64,000 bases of DNA from Bradyrhizobium nitroreducens (GTDB lineage Bacteria; Pseudomonadota; Alphaproteobacteria; Rhizobiales; Xanthobacteraceae), in assembly GCF_002776695.1 (NCBI RefSeq), contig NZ_LFJC01000003.1, positions 3,996,543 through 4,060,542 on the forward strand, written 5' to 3'. The notes under the pieces are model-generated. The model did no database searches and had not been told where the DNA came from. It saw nothing but the letters and a program-made list of their open reading frames with translations. Positions 35,363 to 43,303 of the stretch are shown one piece after another. Each line of letters starts with the position of its first letter. The stretch's first letter is position 1. Position numbers and translations under genes: made by a program.

Positions 35363-36411
35363 CAGATCCCAGATCCTGAAAGACCAAGTCCCACCCTGAT
35401 CGCGGCCTCGTCGATATCGCCGTGCTCGCCAATCACGACGAGCCTTGACTGCCTGATACTCGCGCCCCAGGGCTTGTCGAACTGGTGGCGCACGCGCTCG
35501 CCGACCGCCTGCAGCAGAAGTCGCATCGGCTTGCCCGCAACCGCGATGTAGCCTTTGGCACGCAGCACGTTCTGCTCGCGCGCCAGCTTCTGCACCGAGG
35601 CGACGAGCGCATCGACGTCGGTCACTTCAGGCAGATCGATCACGACGGAGGCGAAGTCGTCATGCTCATGCTCTTCTTCGCCGTCGTGATGCGAAGGGCG
35701 CGCGGCGAGATCGTTCTCGGCGGCGGCGCCGAGGCCGAGTATGACGCGCGCATCGATCGCGCCGTCGGTGACTGATAGCATCGGCACGCGGCGCGGCATC
35801 TCGGCGGTGATCACGGCCCTGGCGGCTTCGAGGCCCGCGGCGCCGGCAAGATCGGCCTTGGTCAGCAGCACGATGTCGGCGCAGGCGATCTGGTCCTCGA
35901 ACACTTCCGACAGCGGCGTCTCGTGATCCAGACTCTCGTCCGCCGCGCGCTGCGCCTCGACGGCGTCGGGATCGGGCGCAAAGCGACCGGCGGCGACAGC
36001 CTCGGCATCAGCCAGCGCGATCACGCCGTCGACCGTGATGCGCGAGCGGATCTCCGGCCAGTCGAACGCCCTCAGCAGCGGCTTCGGCAGCGCCAGGCCC
36101 GAGGTCTCGATCAGGATGTGATCGGGCCGCACCGGCCGCGCCAGCAACAGCTCCATGGTCGGAATGAAATCGTCGGCGACGGTGCAGCAGATGCAGCCAT
36201 TGGCAAGCTCGACGATGTTCTCTTCCGGGCAGTTGGCGTCGGCGCAGGATTTCAGGATCTGGCCGTCGACGCCTTCGCTGCCGAACTCGTTGACGAGCAC
36301 GGCGAGTTTCTTGCCGTTGGGGTTGGCGAGCAGGTGCTGGATCAGCGTCGTCTTGCCCGAGCCGAGGAAACCGGTGACCACCGTGACCGGAACTTTTGCA
36401 AGCGAGCTCAT
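35362..36411 (-). CDS. cobW: Cobalamin biosynthesis GTPase CobW (COG0523 metallochaperone)
   Basis: 349 residues from the ATG at 36411, fixed by the 4-nt overlap with the DUF1636 gene. It has the P-loop GFLGSGKTTL (14-23), the metal-binding CICC motif (73-76), LLTKADL as the guanine-specificity motif, and a histidine/acid-rich stretch SHHDGEEEHEHDD before the C-terminal CobW_C domain. COG0523 proteins deliver metals to target enzymes. Directly before cobN and under a cobalamin riboswitch, this one very likely supplies Co(II) to the cobaltochelatase. Confidence 0.95.
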   Translation of the reverse strand: MSSLAKVPVTVVTGFLGSGKTTLIQHLLANPNGKKLAVLVNEFGSEGVDGQILKSCADANCPEENIVELANGCICCTVADDFIPTMELLLARPVRPDHILIETSGLALPKPLLRAFDWPEIRSRITVDGVIALADAEAVAAGRFAPDPDAVEAQRAADESLDHETPLSEVFEDQIACADIVLLTKADLAGAAGLEAARAVITAEMPRRVPMLSVTDGAIDARVILGLGAAAENDLAARPSHHDGEEEHEHDDFASVVIDLPEVTDVDALVASVQKLAREQNVLRAKGYIAVAGKPMRLLLQAVGERVRHQFDKPWGASIRQSRLVVIGEHGDIDEAAIRVGLGLSGSGI

Positions 36412-36782
36412 TCGGCGGCCTCCGGCAACACGGCAATGGGGGGAATGCGAGCAAGGGATTGCTTGCGGAAGATTTCCGGACGGCTGCGCCAGGGCACGAG
36501 GCCATCGGGTGCGGCGGCGTAGGCTGCGGCGCCCGCGACCACGTCCTGCGCATTCGCATCCGAGAGACGGCCATAGACATAGGACCAGCGGCCGGGCGCG
36601 CTCAGCGCGACCGAGCAGCCCTGGCTGCAGGCCGACAGGCATTCGACGGGAACCACTTTGACGCCGTCAGGCACGCCGGCTTCGAGGATCGCACCGTGCA
36701 GGCGCTTGCCGGGCGTGGTCTCGCCCTCGCCGAGCGTCTGGCCGGCACGGCACGTGATGCAGACATGAAGTGTGACGGTCAT
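36408..36782 (-). CDS. DUF1636 family cysteine-containing protein
   Basis: 124 residues with five cysteines: CITC (8, 11) and ECLSACSQGC (48, 52, 56). The layout and size match DUF1636, small proteins with a thioredoxin-like [2Fe-2S] ferredoxin fold that are common in alphaproteobacterial cobalamin clusters. It is the first gene after riboswitch 3 and is coupled to cobW by a 4-nt overlap, so it belongs to cobalt handling or to electron supply for CobG. No biochemical role is known to me. Confidence 0.85.
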   Translation of the reverse strand: MTVTLHVCITCRAGQTLGEGETTPGKRLHGAILEAGVPDGVKVVPVECLSACSQGCSVALSAPGRWSYVYGRLSDANAQDVVAGAAAYAAAPDGLVPWRSRPEIFRKQSLARIPPIAVLPEAAE

Positions 36783-36879
36783 CGCCTCTTCCAGATATCA
36801 GCGGGAGGCGATGAGGCACACGGACCATTCGTCGGAAGGCCCGTTTCCCCGTCGCGGAACACCCCGTCCGCCGGTCCAA

Positions 36880-37075
36880 AACTCGTCGCGCTGGCAGGTC
36901 TCCCGGCTTGCGGAGCAGGGTTTCCCCTTCGATCCCCGCCTTCCCGATTCCCTGAGGGAATCAGTGGCTTCGGGCATCTCTCCGGTCACGGTCGCGGGGG
37001 CGGCTGCATTTTGGAGCCAAATCTTGCCGATTCGGACCCTATCGCATTCCCTCTTCGCCTGTCATAGGACAGGAA
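36880..37075 (-). promoter_or_regulatory. Cobalamin riboswitch 3 (upstream of DUF1636-cobW-cobN operon)
   Basis: On the minus strand: AGAGGGAATGCG, CAGCCGCCCCCGCGACCGTGA, GAAGCCACTG, CGGGAAGGCGGGG and the B12 box GCAAGCCGGGAGACCTGCCAG (complement at 36891-36911, one base longer than the core). It fills most of the 353-nt gap between the DUF1636 gene and cobO. Only the minus-strand operon lies downstream of it; cobO is divergent. Confidence 0.92.
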
Positions 37076-37135
37076 CCAACGCCGGGCCACCATTTGCCGG
37101 TGGCCGCCTCTTGTCAAGCCGAAGGACCGGGATCG

Positions 37136-37771
37136 ATGACGCCTGAACCGGATACAAAAACAGCCGAGGATACCGACATCAGGCACGCCACGAAAATGGC
37201 GAAGAAGAAGGCCGCCCGCGACAAGATCATGGCGACCAAGAGCGGCGAGAAAGGCCTCATCATCGTCCACACCGGGGCCGGCAAGGGCAAGTCGTCCTCC
37301 GCCTTCGGCATGATCGTGCGCTGCGTCGCGCATGGCTTTCCCTGTGCGGTCGTGCAGTTCATCAAGGGCGCCTGGGATACCGGCGAGCGGCGCCTGCTCA
37401 CCGGCCATTTCGGCGAGCTCTGCCAGTTCCACGCCATGGGCGAAGGCTTCACCTGGGAGACGCAGGACCGCGCCCGCGACATCGCCGCCGCGCGCGCCGG
37501 CTGGGAGAAGGCCAAGGAGCTGATCCTCGATGCCAACCTGCGCATGGTCGTGCTCGACGAGATCAACATCGCGCTGCGCTACGACTATCTCGACATCGCC
37601 GAAGTGGTCGAGTTCCTGACGACACAGAAGCCCGAGATGACCCATGTCGTGCTCACCGGGCGCAACGCTAAGGACGAGCTGATCGAGATCGCCGATCTCG
37701 TCACCGAGATGACGCTGGTGAAACATCCGTTCCGCTCCGGCATCAAGGCGCAGGCCGGCGTCGAGTTCTGA
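37136..37771 (+). CDS. cobO: Cob(I)yrinic acid a,c-diamide adenosyltransferase CobO
   Basis: 211 residues from the ATG at 37136, with AAGGA about 10 nt upstream; the frame is open 14 codons further. It adds the 5'-deoxyadenosyl group to cobalt. The P-loop is VHTGAGKGKSSSAFGM, and VVQFIKGAWDTGERRLL, FTWETQDRARDIAAA and VVLDEINIALRYDYLDI are typical of the CobO/BtuR family, with the RNAKDELIEIADLVTEM ending. It leads a plus-strand pair with cobQ (6-nt gap) and is divergent from the riboswitch-3 operon. The long charged N-terminus before the P-loop is normal for CobO. Confidence 0.95.
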   Translation: MTPEPDTKTAEDTDIRHATKMAKKKAARDKIMATKSGEKGLIIVHTGAGKGKSSSAFGMIVRCVAHGFPCAVVQFIKGAWDTGERRLLTGHFGELCQFHAMGEGFTWETQDRARDIAAARAGWEKAKELILDANLRMVVLDEINIALRYDYLDIAEVVEFLTTQKPEMTHVVLTGRNAKDELIEIADLVTEMTLVKHPFRSGIKAQAGVEF

Positions 37772-37777
37772 AGCCAG

Positions 37778-39226
37778 ATGGCACGCGCGCTGATGATCCA
37801 GGGGGCAGGCTCGGACGTGGGCAAGTCGCTCATCGTCGCCGGACTTGCGCGCGCCTTCACGCGGCGGGACTTGCGCGTGCTCCCGTTCAAGCCGCAGAAC
37901 ATGTCGAACAACGCGGCCGTCACCGTCGATGGCGGCGAGATCGGCCGCGCCCAGGCGCTGCAGGCGCTCGCCGCCGGCGTCGAGCCGCACACCGACATGA
38001 ACCCGGTGCTTCTGAAGCCCGAGACCGATGTCGGTGCGCAGGTGATCGTCCACGGAAAGCGCATCGCCACCGCGCGGGCACGTGACTATGCGGCGATGAA
38101 ACCTTCGCTGATGGGCGCGGTGCTGGAGAGCTTTGAACGGCTGAAGGCGCGATCTGATCTGGTGCTGGTCGAAGGCGCCGGCAGCCCGGCCGAGGTCAAT
38201 TTGCGCAAGTCCGACATCGCCAATATGGGCTTTGCACGCAAGGCCGACGTGCCGGTGGTGCTGGTCGGCGACATCGACCGCGGCGGCGTCATCGCCCAGC
38301 TCGTCGGCATCAAGGCGGTGATCGACCCCGATGATGCCGCGATGATCCACGGCTTCGTCATCAACAAGTTCCGCGGCGATCCCACGCTGTTCGACGACGG
38401 CTACAGGCTGATCGAGCAGAAGACGTCGTGGCCCGGCTTCGGCGTGCTGCCCTGGTTCGCTCGCGCCGGCGAGCTGCCTGCCGAGGACGCGCTGGGCCTG
38501 AGCGACGCACGCAAGCCCGGCCAATGCAAGATCGCCTGCCTCGCGCTGTCGCGCATCGCCAATTTCGACGATCTCGATCCGCTCAAGCTCGAACCGGGCA
38601 TCGATCTCGTGATGGTGCGACCAGGCGAAGCCATTCCGGGCGATGTCAGGCTCGTCATCATCCCCGGCTCGAAATCCACCCGCGGCGACCTCGCCTTCCT
38701 GCGCGCGCAGGGCTGGGACATCGATCTGCTCGCGCATCACCGCAGGGGCGGCCATGTGCTCGGCCTCTGCGGCGGCTATCAGATGCTCGGGCGCAGCGTC
38801 GCCGACCCCGATGGGATCGAAGGTCCCGCAGGCGACACGCCGGGCCTCGGACTGCTGGATGTCGAGACGGTGATGAGCCCGCAGAAGACGCTGACGCGCG
38901 TCGCGGCTGTGCATGCCGCCACGAACCAGCCGATCGAGGCGTACGAAATCCACATCGGCCGCACCGACGGCCCGGACCGCATCCGCCCGTTCGCGACGCT
39001 GAACGGCGAGCCGGAAGGCGCGATGTCGCGCGACGGCCGTGTGCAGGGCAGCTATCTGCACGGCCTGTTCACCTCGGATGATTTCCGCAAGGCGTATCTC
39101 GCCAAGCTCGACATTCCCGCAGGCGACGAGCCCTATCACGCCAGGGTCGAGAGCGCGCTCGAGGCGCTGGCCGATCATATCGAAAAGCATCTCGACGTCG
39201 AGGGACTGCTTGCGCTAGCGCGCTAG
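37778..39226 (+). CDS. cobQ: Cobyric acid synthase CobQ
   Basis: 482 residues. It amidates the b, d, e and g side chains of adenosylcobyrinic a,c-diamide with ATP and glutamine. The N-terminal half has the P-loop MIQGAGSDVGKSLIVAG and FKPQNMSNNAAVT; the C-terminal half is the class I glutaminase-like domain with IPGSKSTRGDL and the nucleophile in GLCGGYQMLGR (Cys near residue 331), followed by GSYLHGLF. It overlaps the convergent cobD by 12 nt. Confidence 0.96.
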   Translation: MARALMIQGAGSDVGKSLIVAGLARAFTRRDLRVLPFKPQNMSNNAAVTVDGGEIGRAQALQALAAGVEPHTDMNPVLLKPETDVGAQVIVHGKRIATARARDYAAMKPSLMGAVLESFERLKARSDLVLVEGAGSPAEVNLRKSDIANMGFARKADVPVVLVGDIDRGGVIAQLVGIKAVIDPDDAAMIHGFVINKFRGDPTLFDDGYRLIEQKTSWPGFGVLPWFARAGELPAEDALGLSDARKPGQCKIACLALSRIANFDDLDPLKLEPGIDLVMVRPGEAIPGDVRLVIIPGSKSTRGDLAFLRAQGWDIDLLAHHRRGGHVLGLCGGYQMLGRSVADPDGIEGPAGDTPGLGLLDVETVMSPQKTLTRVAAVHAATNQPIEAYEIHIGRTDGPDRIRPFATLNGEPEGAMSRDGRVQGSYLHGLFTSDDFRKAYLAKLDIPAGDEPYHARVESALEALADHIEKHLDVEGLLALAR

Positions 39227-40180
39227 CACCTCGGCAAGGCGCGTCCATTCGGCCTCGCTGCCGGGAAGCCCGAGCCGAAGCCATGTCGGCTTTTGTGCGA
39301 AGACGCGCGACCAGATGTGGCCACGCGCAAGTTTCTCCTGCACAGGAAGCGCATCCGGCGTCCCGTAGAGACGAAACAGCGCGGTGCCGCCGATGAGCCG
39401 CCAGCCCTGCGCTTGGGCCATTTCGTCGAGCCGGACACAGTCGCGCGCCAGCCGCGCGGACGTGGCTTCGGCCCAGACATCATCGCGCAAGGCGCGGCAG
39501 CCGATCGCGATGGCCGCACCCGAGACCGGCCATGGACCCGACATTGCATCCAGCCTGTCGATGTCGGCTGCATGGCCGATTGCGAATCCCAGCCGCAGGC
39601 CGGCCAGTCCATAAAATTTTCCAAAGGACCGCAGGATCAGCAGTCCCGGCCGATCCGCTTCAGATGCGAGTGACAGCTGCGGAACCGCATCCGCAAAGCT
39701 CTCGTCGACCACAAGGCGGCCGACGCGCGACGGCAGCGCGAGCAGATCCTTCGGCGAATGGCAGCGGCCGTCGGGATTGTTGGGATTGACGATGATGGCG
39801 AGGTCCGCGCCTTCAAGCGCACCGAGCTCTCCGACCTCCTGCACCTCCCAGCCCGCGGCCGACAGCACGCCGGCGTATTCGTTATAGGTCGGCGCAATAA
39901 TGCGCGCACGGCCCGGCGGCGCGAGGTGTGGCAGCAACTGAATGGCGGCCTGTGCGCCGCCGAGCGCGACGAGCGGCGCGCGCGTGCGATAGGCATGCTG
40001 CGCGGCCCGGTGCAGCCCCTCGATCTCGGCGCGCGAGGGCAGCGCGCTCCATGCGCGCGCGCTCACCTCGCCGACGGGATAAGGCAGCCGGTTGATCCCG
40101 GTCGACAGGTCGATCCAGTCTTCCGCCCGCCCGCCAAAATGCTGCTGGGCCAGATCGAGATTTCCACCGTGCTCGCGCAT
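39215..40180 (-). CDS. cobD: Threonine-phosphate decarboxylase CobD (CobC in the P. denitrificans scheme)
   Basis: 321 residues from the ATG at 40180. It is a PLP enzyme of the aminotransferase fold that decarboxylates L-threonine phosphate to (R)-1-amino-2-propanol phosphate, the linker of the lower loop. Motifs: HGGNLDLAQQHFG and DLSTGINRLPYP at the start, AIIVNPNNPDGR, and RSFGKFYGLAGLRLGF with the PLP lysine near residue 187. The frame is open further upstream across the cbiB end. The 12-nt gap to cbiB suggests one transcript cbiB-cobD. A threonine kinase (PduX or BluE) is not in the window. Confidence 0.93.
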   Translation of the reverse strand: MREHGGNLDLAQQHFGGRAEDWIDLSTGINRLPYPVGEVSARAWSALPSRAEIEGLHRAAQHAYRTRAPLVALGGAQAAIQLLPHLAPPGRARIIAPTYNEYAGVLSAAGWEVQEVGELGALEGADLAIIVNPNNPDGRCHSPKDLLALPSRVGRLVVDESFADAVPQLSLASEADRPGLLILRSFGKFYGLAGLRLGFAIGHAADIDRLDAMSGPWPVSGAAIAIGCRALRDDVWAEATSARLARDCVRLDEMAQAQGWRLIGGTALFRLYGTPDALPVQEKLARGHIWSRVFAQKPTWLRLGLPGSEAEWTRLAEVLAR

Positions 40181-40191
40181 GCCCCGTTCTT

Positions 40192-41133
40192 TCACGCGAA
40201 AGCCAGGATCGCAAGCACGCCGGCGAGCAACAGCATGGCACGGCGATAGACCGCCAATCCCTCGCCAATGTCGGCCGCGTGCGGATCGCGCGCGCCCTCG
40301 TTCAGCCAGGGCTCGTTCGTGATGCTGCCGTGATAGATCCGGGGACCGCTGAGCCGTACGCCGAGCGCACCGGCCATCGCCGCCTCCGGCCACCCGGCAT
40401 TGGGCGAGCGATGACAGCGCGCATCGCGCGTCATGCAAGCCAGCGCCTCGGATCGTCGCGGCGCCAGCAGCACGAACAGAAAGCCGGTCAGGCGCGCCGG
40501 GATGAAATTGGCGACATCGTCGATGCGCGCGGCGGCCCAGCCGAAGGCCTCGTGCCGTTCGTTGCGGTGGCCGATCATGGAATCCAGCGTGTTGATCGCC
40601 TTGTAGCCGAGAATACCCGGCAAGCCGAACAGCGCGCCCCAGAACACCGGCGCCACGATCCCGTCCGAGGCATTCTCGGCAAGGCTCTCGATCGCGGCGC
40701 GCGCGATGCCGGCTTCATCGAGCGCCGCGGGATCACGGCCGACGATGCGCGACACCGCCTCGCGCGCGGCGGCGATATCGCCGGCCAGCAAGGGAGCACC
40801 GACAGCGGCCACGTGATCATGCAGCGAGCGCAGTGCCACCAGCGGCCAGGCGAGGATGCCGACCAGCACGATCTGAACCCAGCCCGACGGAAGCGAGAAT
40901 TGGAGCACCCAACCGATGGCAACAGCGAGCACGATCACCACCAGCGCTCCGGCGACGCCGGCAGCACGGCGAAATGTCGTGGGATCGGACTCGCGATTCC
41001 AGCCGGCATCGATGGCACCGATCAGCCGCCCCAGCCAGGTCACGGGGTGGCCGATCCGCGCGAACAGCCACGACGGCCAGCCCAGCAGAGCATCCACCGC
41101 CATCGCCACCACCACCGCGCCCGCAAAGCCCAA
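40192..41133 (-). CDS. cbiB: Adenosylcobinamide-phosphate synthase CbiB (CobD in the P. denitrificans scheme)
   Basis: 313 residues from a TTG at 41133, chosen because a full AGGAGG lies 5 nt before it; the frame is open to 41169 and an ATG (MAVDALLG) lies 10 codons further in. It joins the aminopropanol linker to adenosylcobyrate. The membrane protein has the family start VDALLGWPSWLFARIGHPVT, the SLAENASDGIVAPVFWGALF core, and NTLDSMIGHRNERHEAFGWA, with C-terminal CMTRDARCHRSPNAGWPEAA. It is divergent from cobU with a gap of about 120 nt. Confidence 0.92.
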   Translation of the reverse strand: MGFAGAVVVAMAVDALLGWPSWLFARIGHPVTWLGRLIGAIDAGWNRESDPTTFRRAAGVAGALVVIVLAVAIGWVLQFSLPSGWVQIVLVGILAWPLVALRSLHDHVAAVGAPLLAGDIAAAREAVSRIVGRDPAALDEAGIARAAIESLAENASDGIVAPVFWGALFGLPGILGYKAINTLDSMIGHRNERHEAFGWAAARIDDVANFIPARLTGFLFVLLAPRRSEALACMTRDARCHRSPNAGWPEAAMAGALGVRLSGPRIYHGSITNEPWLNEGARDPHAADIGEGLAVYRRAMLLLAGVLAILAFA

Positions 41134-41255
41134 ACCCGCCTCCTGTCCCGCCCCTGTTGCGCAAAGCAAGGGCTGAGCGCAAGCCCCTCCACGCCTGATT
41201 TCGGCTTTGTCTTTGGCCGCGATTGGTGGTTAGTCAGGCCCTCCAGGAGACCTTC

Positions 41256-41759
41256 ATGGCCGTCATCTTGATTACCGGCGGAGCGCGATCGGGCAAAAGC
41301 AAGCGTGCGGAATTCCGCACGCGCGCCTTTCCCGGGCAGCCCGTCTATGTCGCGACGGCCGAAGCGCTCGACGCGGAGATGCAAGCACGCATCGCGACGC
41401 ATCGCGCGCGGCGCGGAACCGACTGGATCGAACGCGAGGTGCCGCTCGATCTCGTGCCCGCGCTGGTCGCGACAGACGGCGGCGGCGCACGGCTGGTGGA
41501 TTGCCTGACGCTGTGGCTCTCCAATTTGATGCACGCCGAACGCAATTGGGAACGCGAGGTGGCCGCGCTCGCCGCCGCCCTGCCCGGCTTGAAGAGCCCC
41601 GTCGTCCTCGTCACCAACGAGGTTGGCCTGGGTATCGTCCCCGACAACGCGCTCGCGCGCCGCTATCGCGACGCGGCCGGACTGATGAACCAGATGATCG
41701 CGGCCGCCGCCGACGAGGTCGAGTTCGTGGTCGCCGGCCTTCCCATGAAATTGAAATGA
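41256..41759 (+). CDS. cobU: Adenosylcobinamide kinase / adenosylcobinamide-phosphate guanylyltransferase CobU (CobP)
   Basis: 167 residues from the ATG at 41256, with AGGAG 7 nt upstream; the 11 extra codons in frame are not needed. It phosphorylates adenosylcobinamide and adds GMP. The P-loop is LITGGARSGKSKRAE, the catalytic region includes ARIATHRARRGTDWIEREVP with the histidine that carries GMP, and the C-terminal motif is VTNEVGLGIVPDNALARRYR. The stop overlaps the next start (ATGA), so it is coupled to cobS. Confidence 0.95.
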   Translation: MAVILITGGARSGKSKRAEFRTRAFPGQPVYVATAEALDAEMQARIATHRARRGTDWIEREVPLDLVPALVATDGGGARLVDCLTLWLSNLMHAERNWEREVAALAAALPGLKSPVVLVTNEVGLGIVPDNALARRYRDAAGLMNQMIAAAADEVEFVVAGLPMKLK

Positions 41760-42538
41760 TGCCGCGCGCCGAGATTCTCAAGGACATCGTTGCCGATCTC
41801 AGGATGGCGGCATCGTTTGTCACGATCCTCCCGGTGGCATCGTCGAAGCCCGCACCTGACGGCGCCGTCGCACGCGCGACCTGGGCGCTTCCCATCGCGG
41901 GACTGCTGGTCGGCTTGGCCGGCGCGTTCATCTACAAGGTCGCCATCCGCGTCGGCCTGTCGCCGAGCCTTGCCGCCCTGCTCGCGCTCGCGACCACCGC
42001 GCTGATCACCGGCGCGCTGCATGAGGACGGTCTTGCCGACACTGCGGATGGGCTCGGCGGTGGTCGGACGCGCGAGCGCAAGCTCGAGATCATGCGCGAC
42101 AGCCGGATCGGCACCTATGGGACTTGCGCGCTGATCCTGTCGTTCGGCCTGCGCTGGAGCGCACTCGCCGTCATCGCCAACCCCCTCGCCGTCGCCCTGG
42201 CGCTCTGCGCCGCGCACGCTGCCGCCCGCGCCGGCGTGCCGGCCTTCATGTCGCTGGTGCCGCCAGCGCGGCCGGATGGGCTGTCGGCGAGCGCCGGAGC
42301 GCCGCCCGGCCGCAGCGTCGCTGTCGCCTTTGCACTTGGTACGCTCGCTCTTGTCCTGATGCTCGGACCAGCCAAGGCGCTTGCCGGCCTGTTCCTGCTG
42401 TCGCTCGCCGGACTGTTGCTGGCGCGGCTTGCCATTCGCCAGATCGGCGGGCAGACCGGCGACATCCTCGGCGCATTCGAGCAGATCGGCGAGATCCTGA
42501 TCCTGCTGGTCGCCGCATCCTTCCCAACGGGAGGCTGA
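41756..42538 (+). CDS. cobS: Adenosylcobinamide-GDP ribazoletransferase CobS (CobV, cobalamin synthase)
   Basis: 260 residues (MMPRAEILKDIVADL); the second ATG could also be used. It is an inner-membrane enzyme that joins adenosylcobinamide-GDP and alpha-ribazole (phosphate), the last step. The conserved acidic loop ALHEDGLADTADGLGGG (about 88-104) binds magnesium, and MRDSRIGTYGTCALILSF follows. About six hydrophobic segments. It overlaps cobU by 4 nt; bluB starts 3 nt later. Confidence 0.94.
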   Translation: MMPRAEILKDIVADLRMAASFVTILPVASSKPAPDGAVARATWALPIAGLLVGLAGAFIYKVAIRVGLSPSLAALLALATTALITGALHEDGLADTADGLGGGRTRERKLEIMRDSRIGTYGTCALILSFGLRWSALAVIANPLAVALALCAAHAAARAGVPAFMSLVPPARPDGLSASAGAPPGRSVAVAFALGTLALVLMLGPAKALAGLFLLSLAGLLLARLAIRQIGGQTGDILGAFEQIGEILILLVAASFPTGG

Positions 42539-42541
42539 TCC

Positions 42542-43174
42542 ATGGTCGCGTTCGACGACACCTTCCGCCGGCAATTGCACGAGCTGTTCGTGTGGCGCCG
42601 CGACGTGCGCCGCTTCCGCAGCGATCCGCTGCCGGAGGGCGCCATCGATGGGTTGATCGAGACCGGCTGCCTCTCGCCTTCGGTCGGCCTGAGCCAGCCC
42701 TGGCGCTTCGTCATCGTGGACGATGCCGCGCGCCGCCGCGCCGTGATCGACGATTTCAGGGCGTGCAATGCCGATGCCTTGAGCTGCTATTCCGGCGAAC
42801 GCGCCGCGCGCTACGCCACGCTGAAGCTGTCGGGCCTCGAACAGGCACCCGGCCACCTCGCCGTGTTCGCGGACAAGGCCAGCGACGTTGGGCACGGCCT
42901 CGGTCGCGCCACCATGCCGGAGACGACGGAATATTCGGTGGTCGCCGCGATCACCGCGATGTGGCTCGCCGCGCGGGCGGACGGCATCGGTCTCGGCTGG
43001 GTGTCGATCCTGAGCCCGGATCGCATCCACGCCATTCTCGACGTGCCCCAGAGCTGGAAGTTCATCGCCTATCTCTGCATCGGCCACCCGGAAGCCGAGT
43101 GCGACCAGCCGGAGCTGGAGCAGGCGAAATGGGAGCACCGGCGCGGCGCGGACGAGTTCACGCTGCGGCGTTAG
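42542..43174 (+). CDS. bluB: 5,6-dimethylbenzimidazole synthase BluB
   Basis: 210 residues, a flavin-destructase of the nitroreductase fold that breaks FMNH2 with oxygen into dimethylbenzimidazole. Motifs: LFVWRRDVRRFRSDPLPEGA at the start, ETGCLSPSVGLSQPWRFVIV, and ADGIGLGWVSILSPDRIHAI near the end, all typical of BluB rather than general nitroreductases. Its place right after cobU-cobS (3-nt gap) confirms it. With bluB the cell can make its own lower ligand, as expected for an aerobic B12 producer. Confidence 0.95.
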   Translation: MVAFDDTFRRQLHELFVWRRDVRRFRSDPLPEGAIDGLIETGCLSPSVGLSQPWRFVIVDDAARRRAVIDDFRACNADALSCYSGERAARYATLKLSGLEQAPGHLAVFADKASDVGHGLGRATMPETTEYSVVAAITAMWLAARADGIGLGWVSILSPDRIHAILDVPQSWKFIAYLCIGHPEAECDQPELEQAKWEHRRGADEFTLRR

Positions 43175-43190
43175 AAAACCGCACTATCCT

Positions 43191-43279
43191 CCGTCATTGC
43201 GAGGAGCCCTTGCGACGAAGCAATCCAGAATTCCTCCGCGGAGGCAGTCTGGATTTCTTCGCTACGCTCGCAATGACGG
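43191..43279. repeat. Intergenic palindromic repeat (CCGTCATTGCGAG type, about 89 bp)
   Basis: The element begins CCGTCATTGCGAGGAGC and ends GCTCGCAATGACGG, near-perfect inverted ends. Between them the arms GAAGCAATCCAGAATTCC and GGCAGTCTGGATTTCTTC can pair to a long stem. I recognise this as a common dispersed repeat of Bradyrhizobium genomes. It lies between the convergent bluB and tpsB genes and could end transcription on both strands. Confidence 0.75.
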
Positions 43280-43303
43280 CGGAGAGAGCGGCGCGACCTT
43301 CCG

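Noticed and set aside
33773..35551. 592-codon plus-strand frame antisense to cobN, and 36986-39190 minus antisense to cobO/cobQ
   Set aside because: Both lie opposite strongly conserved cob genes, carry no motif and follow the codon bias of the real strand.
42542..43174. Nitroreductase annotation for the gene after cobS
   Set aside because: The DVRRFRSDPLPEGA start, SPSVGLSQPWRF and location next to cobU-cobS fit BluB specifically.
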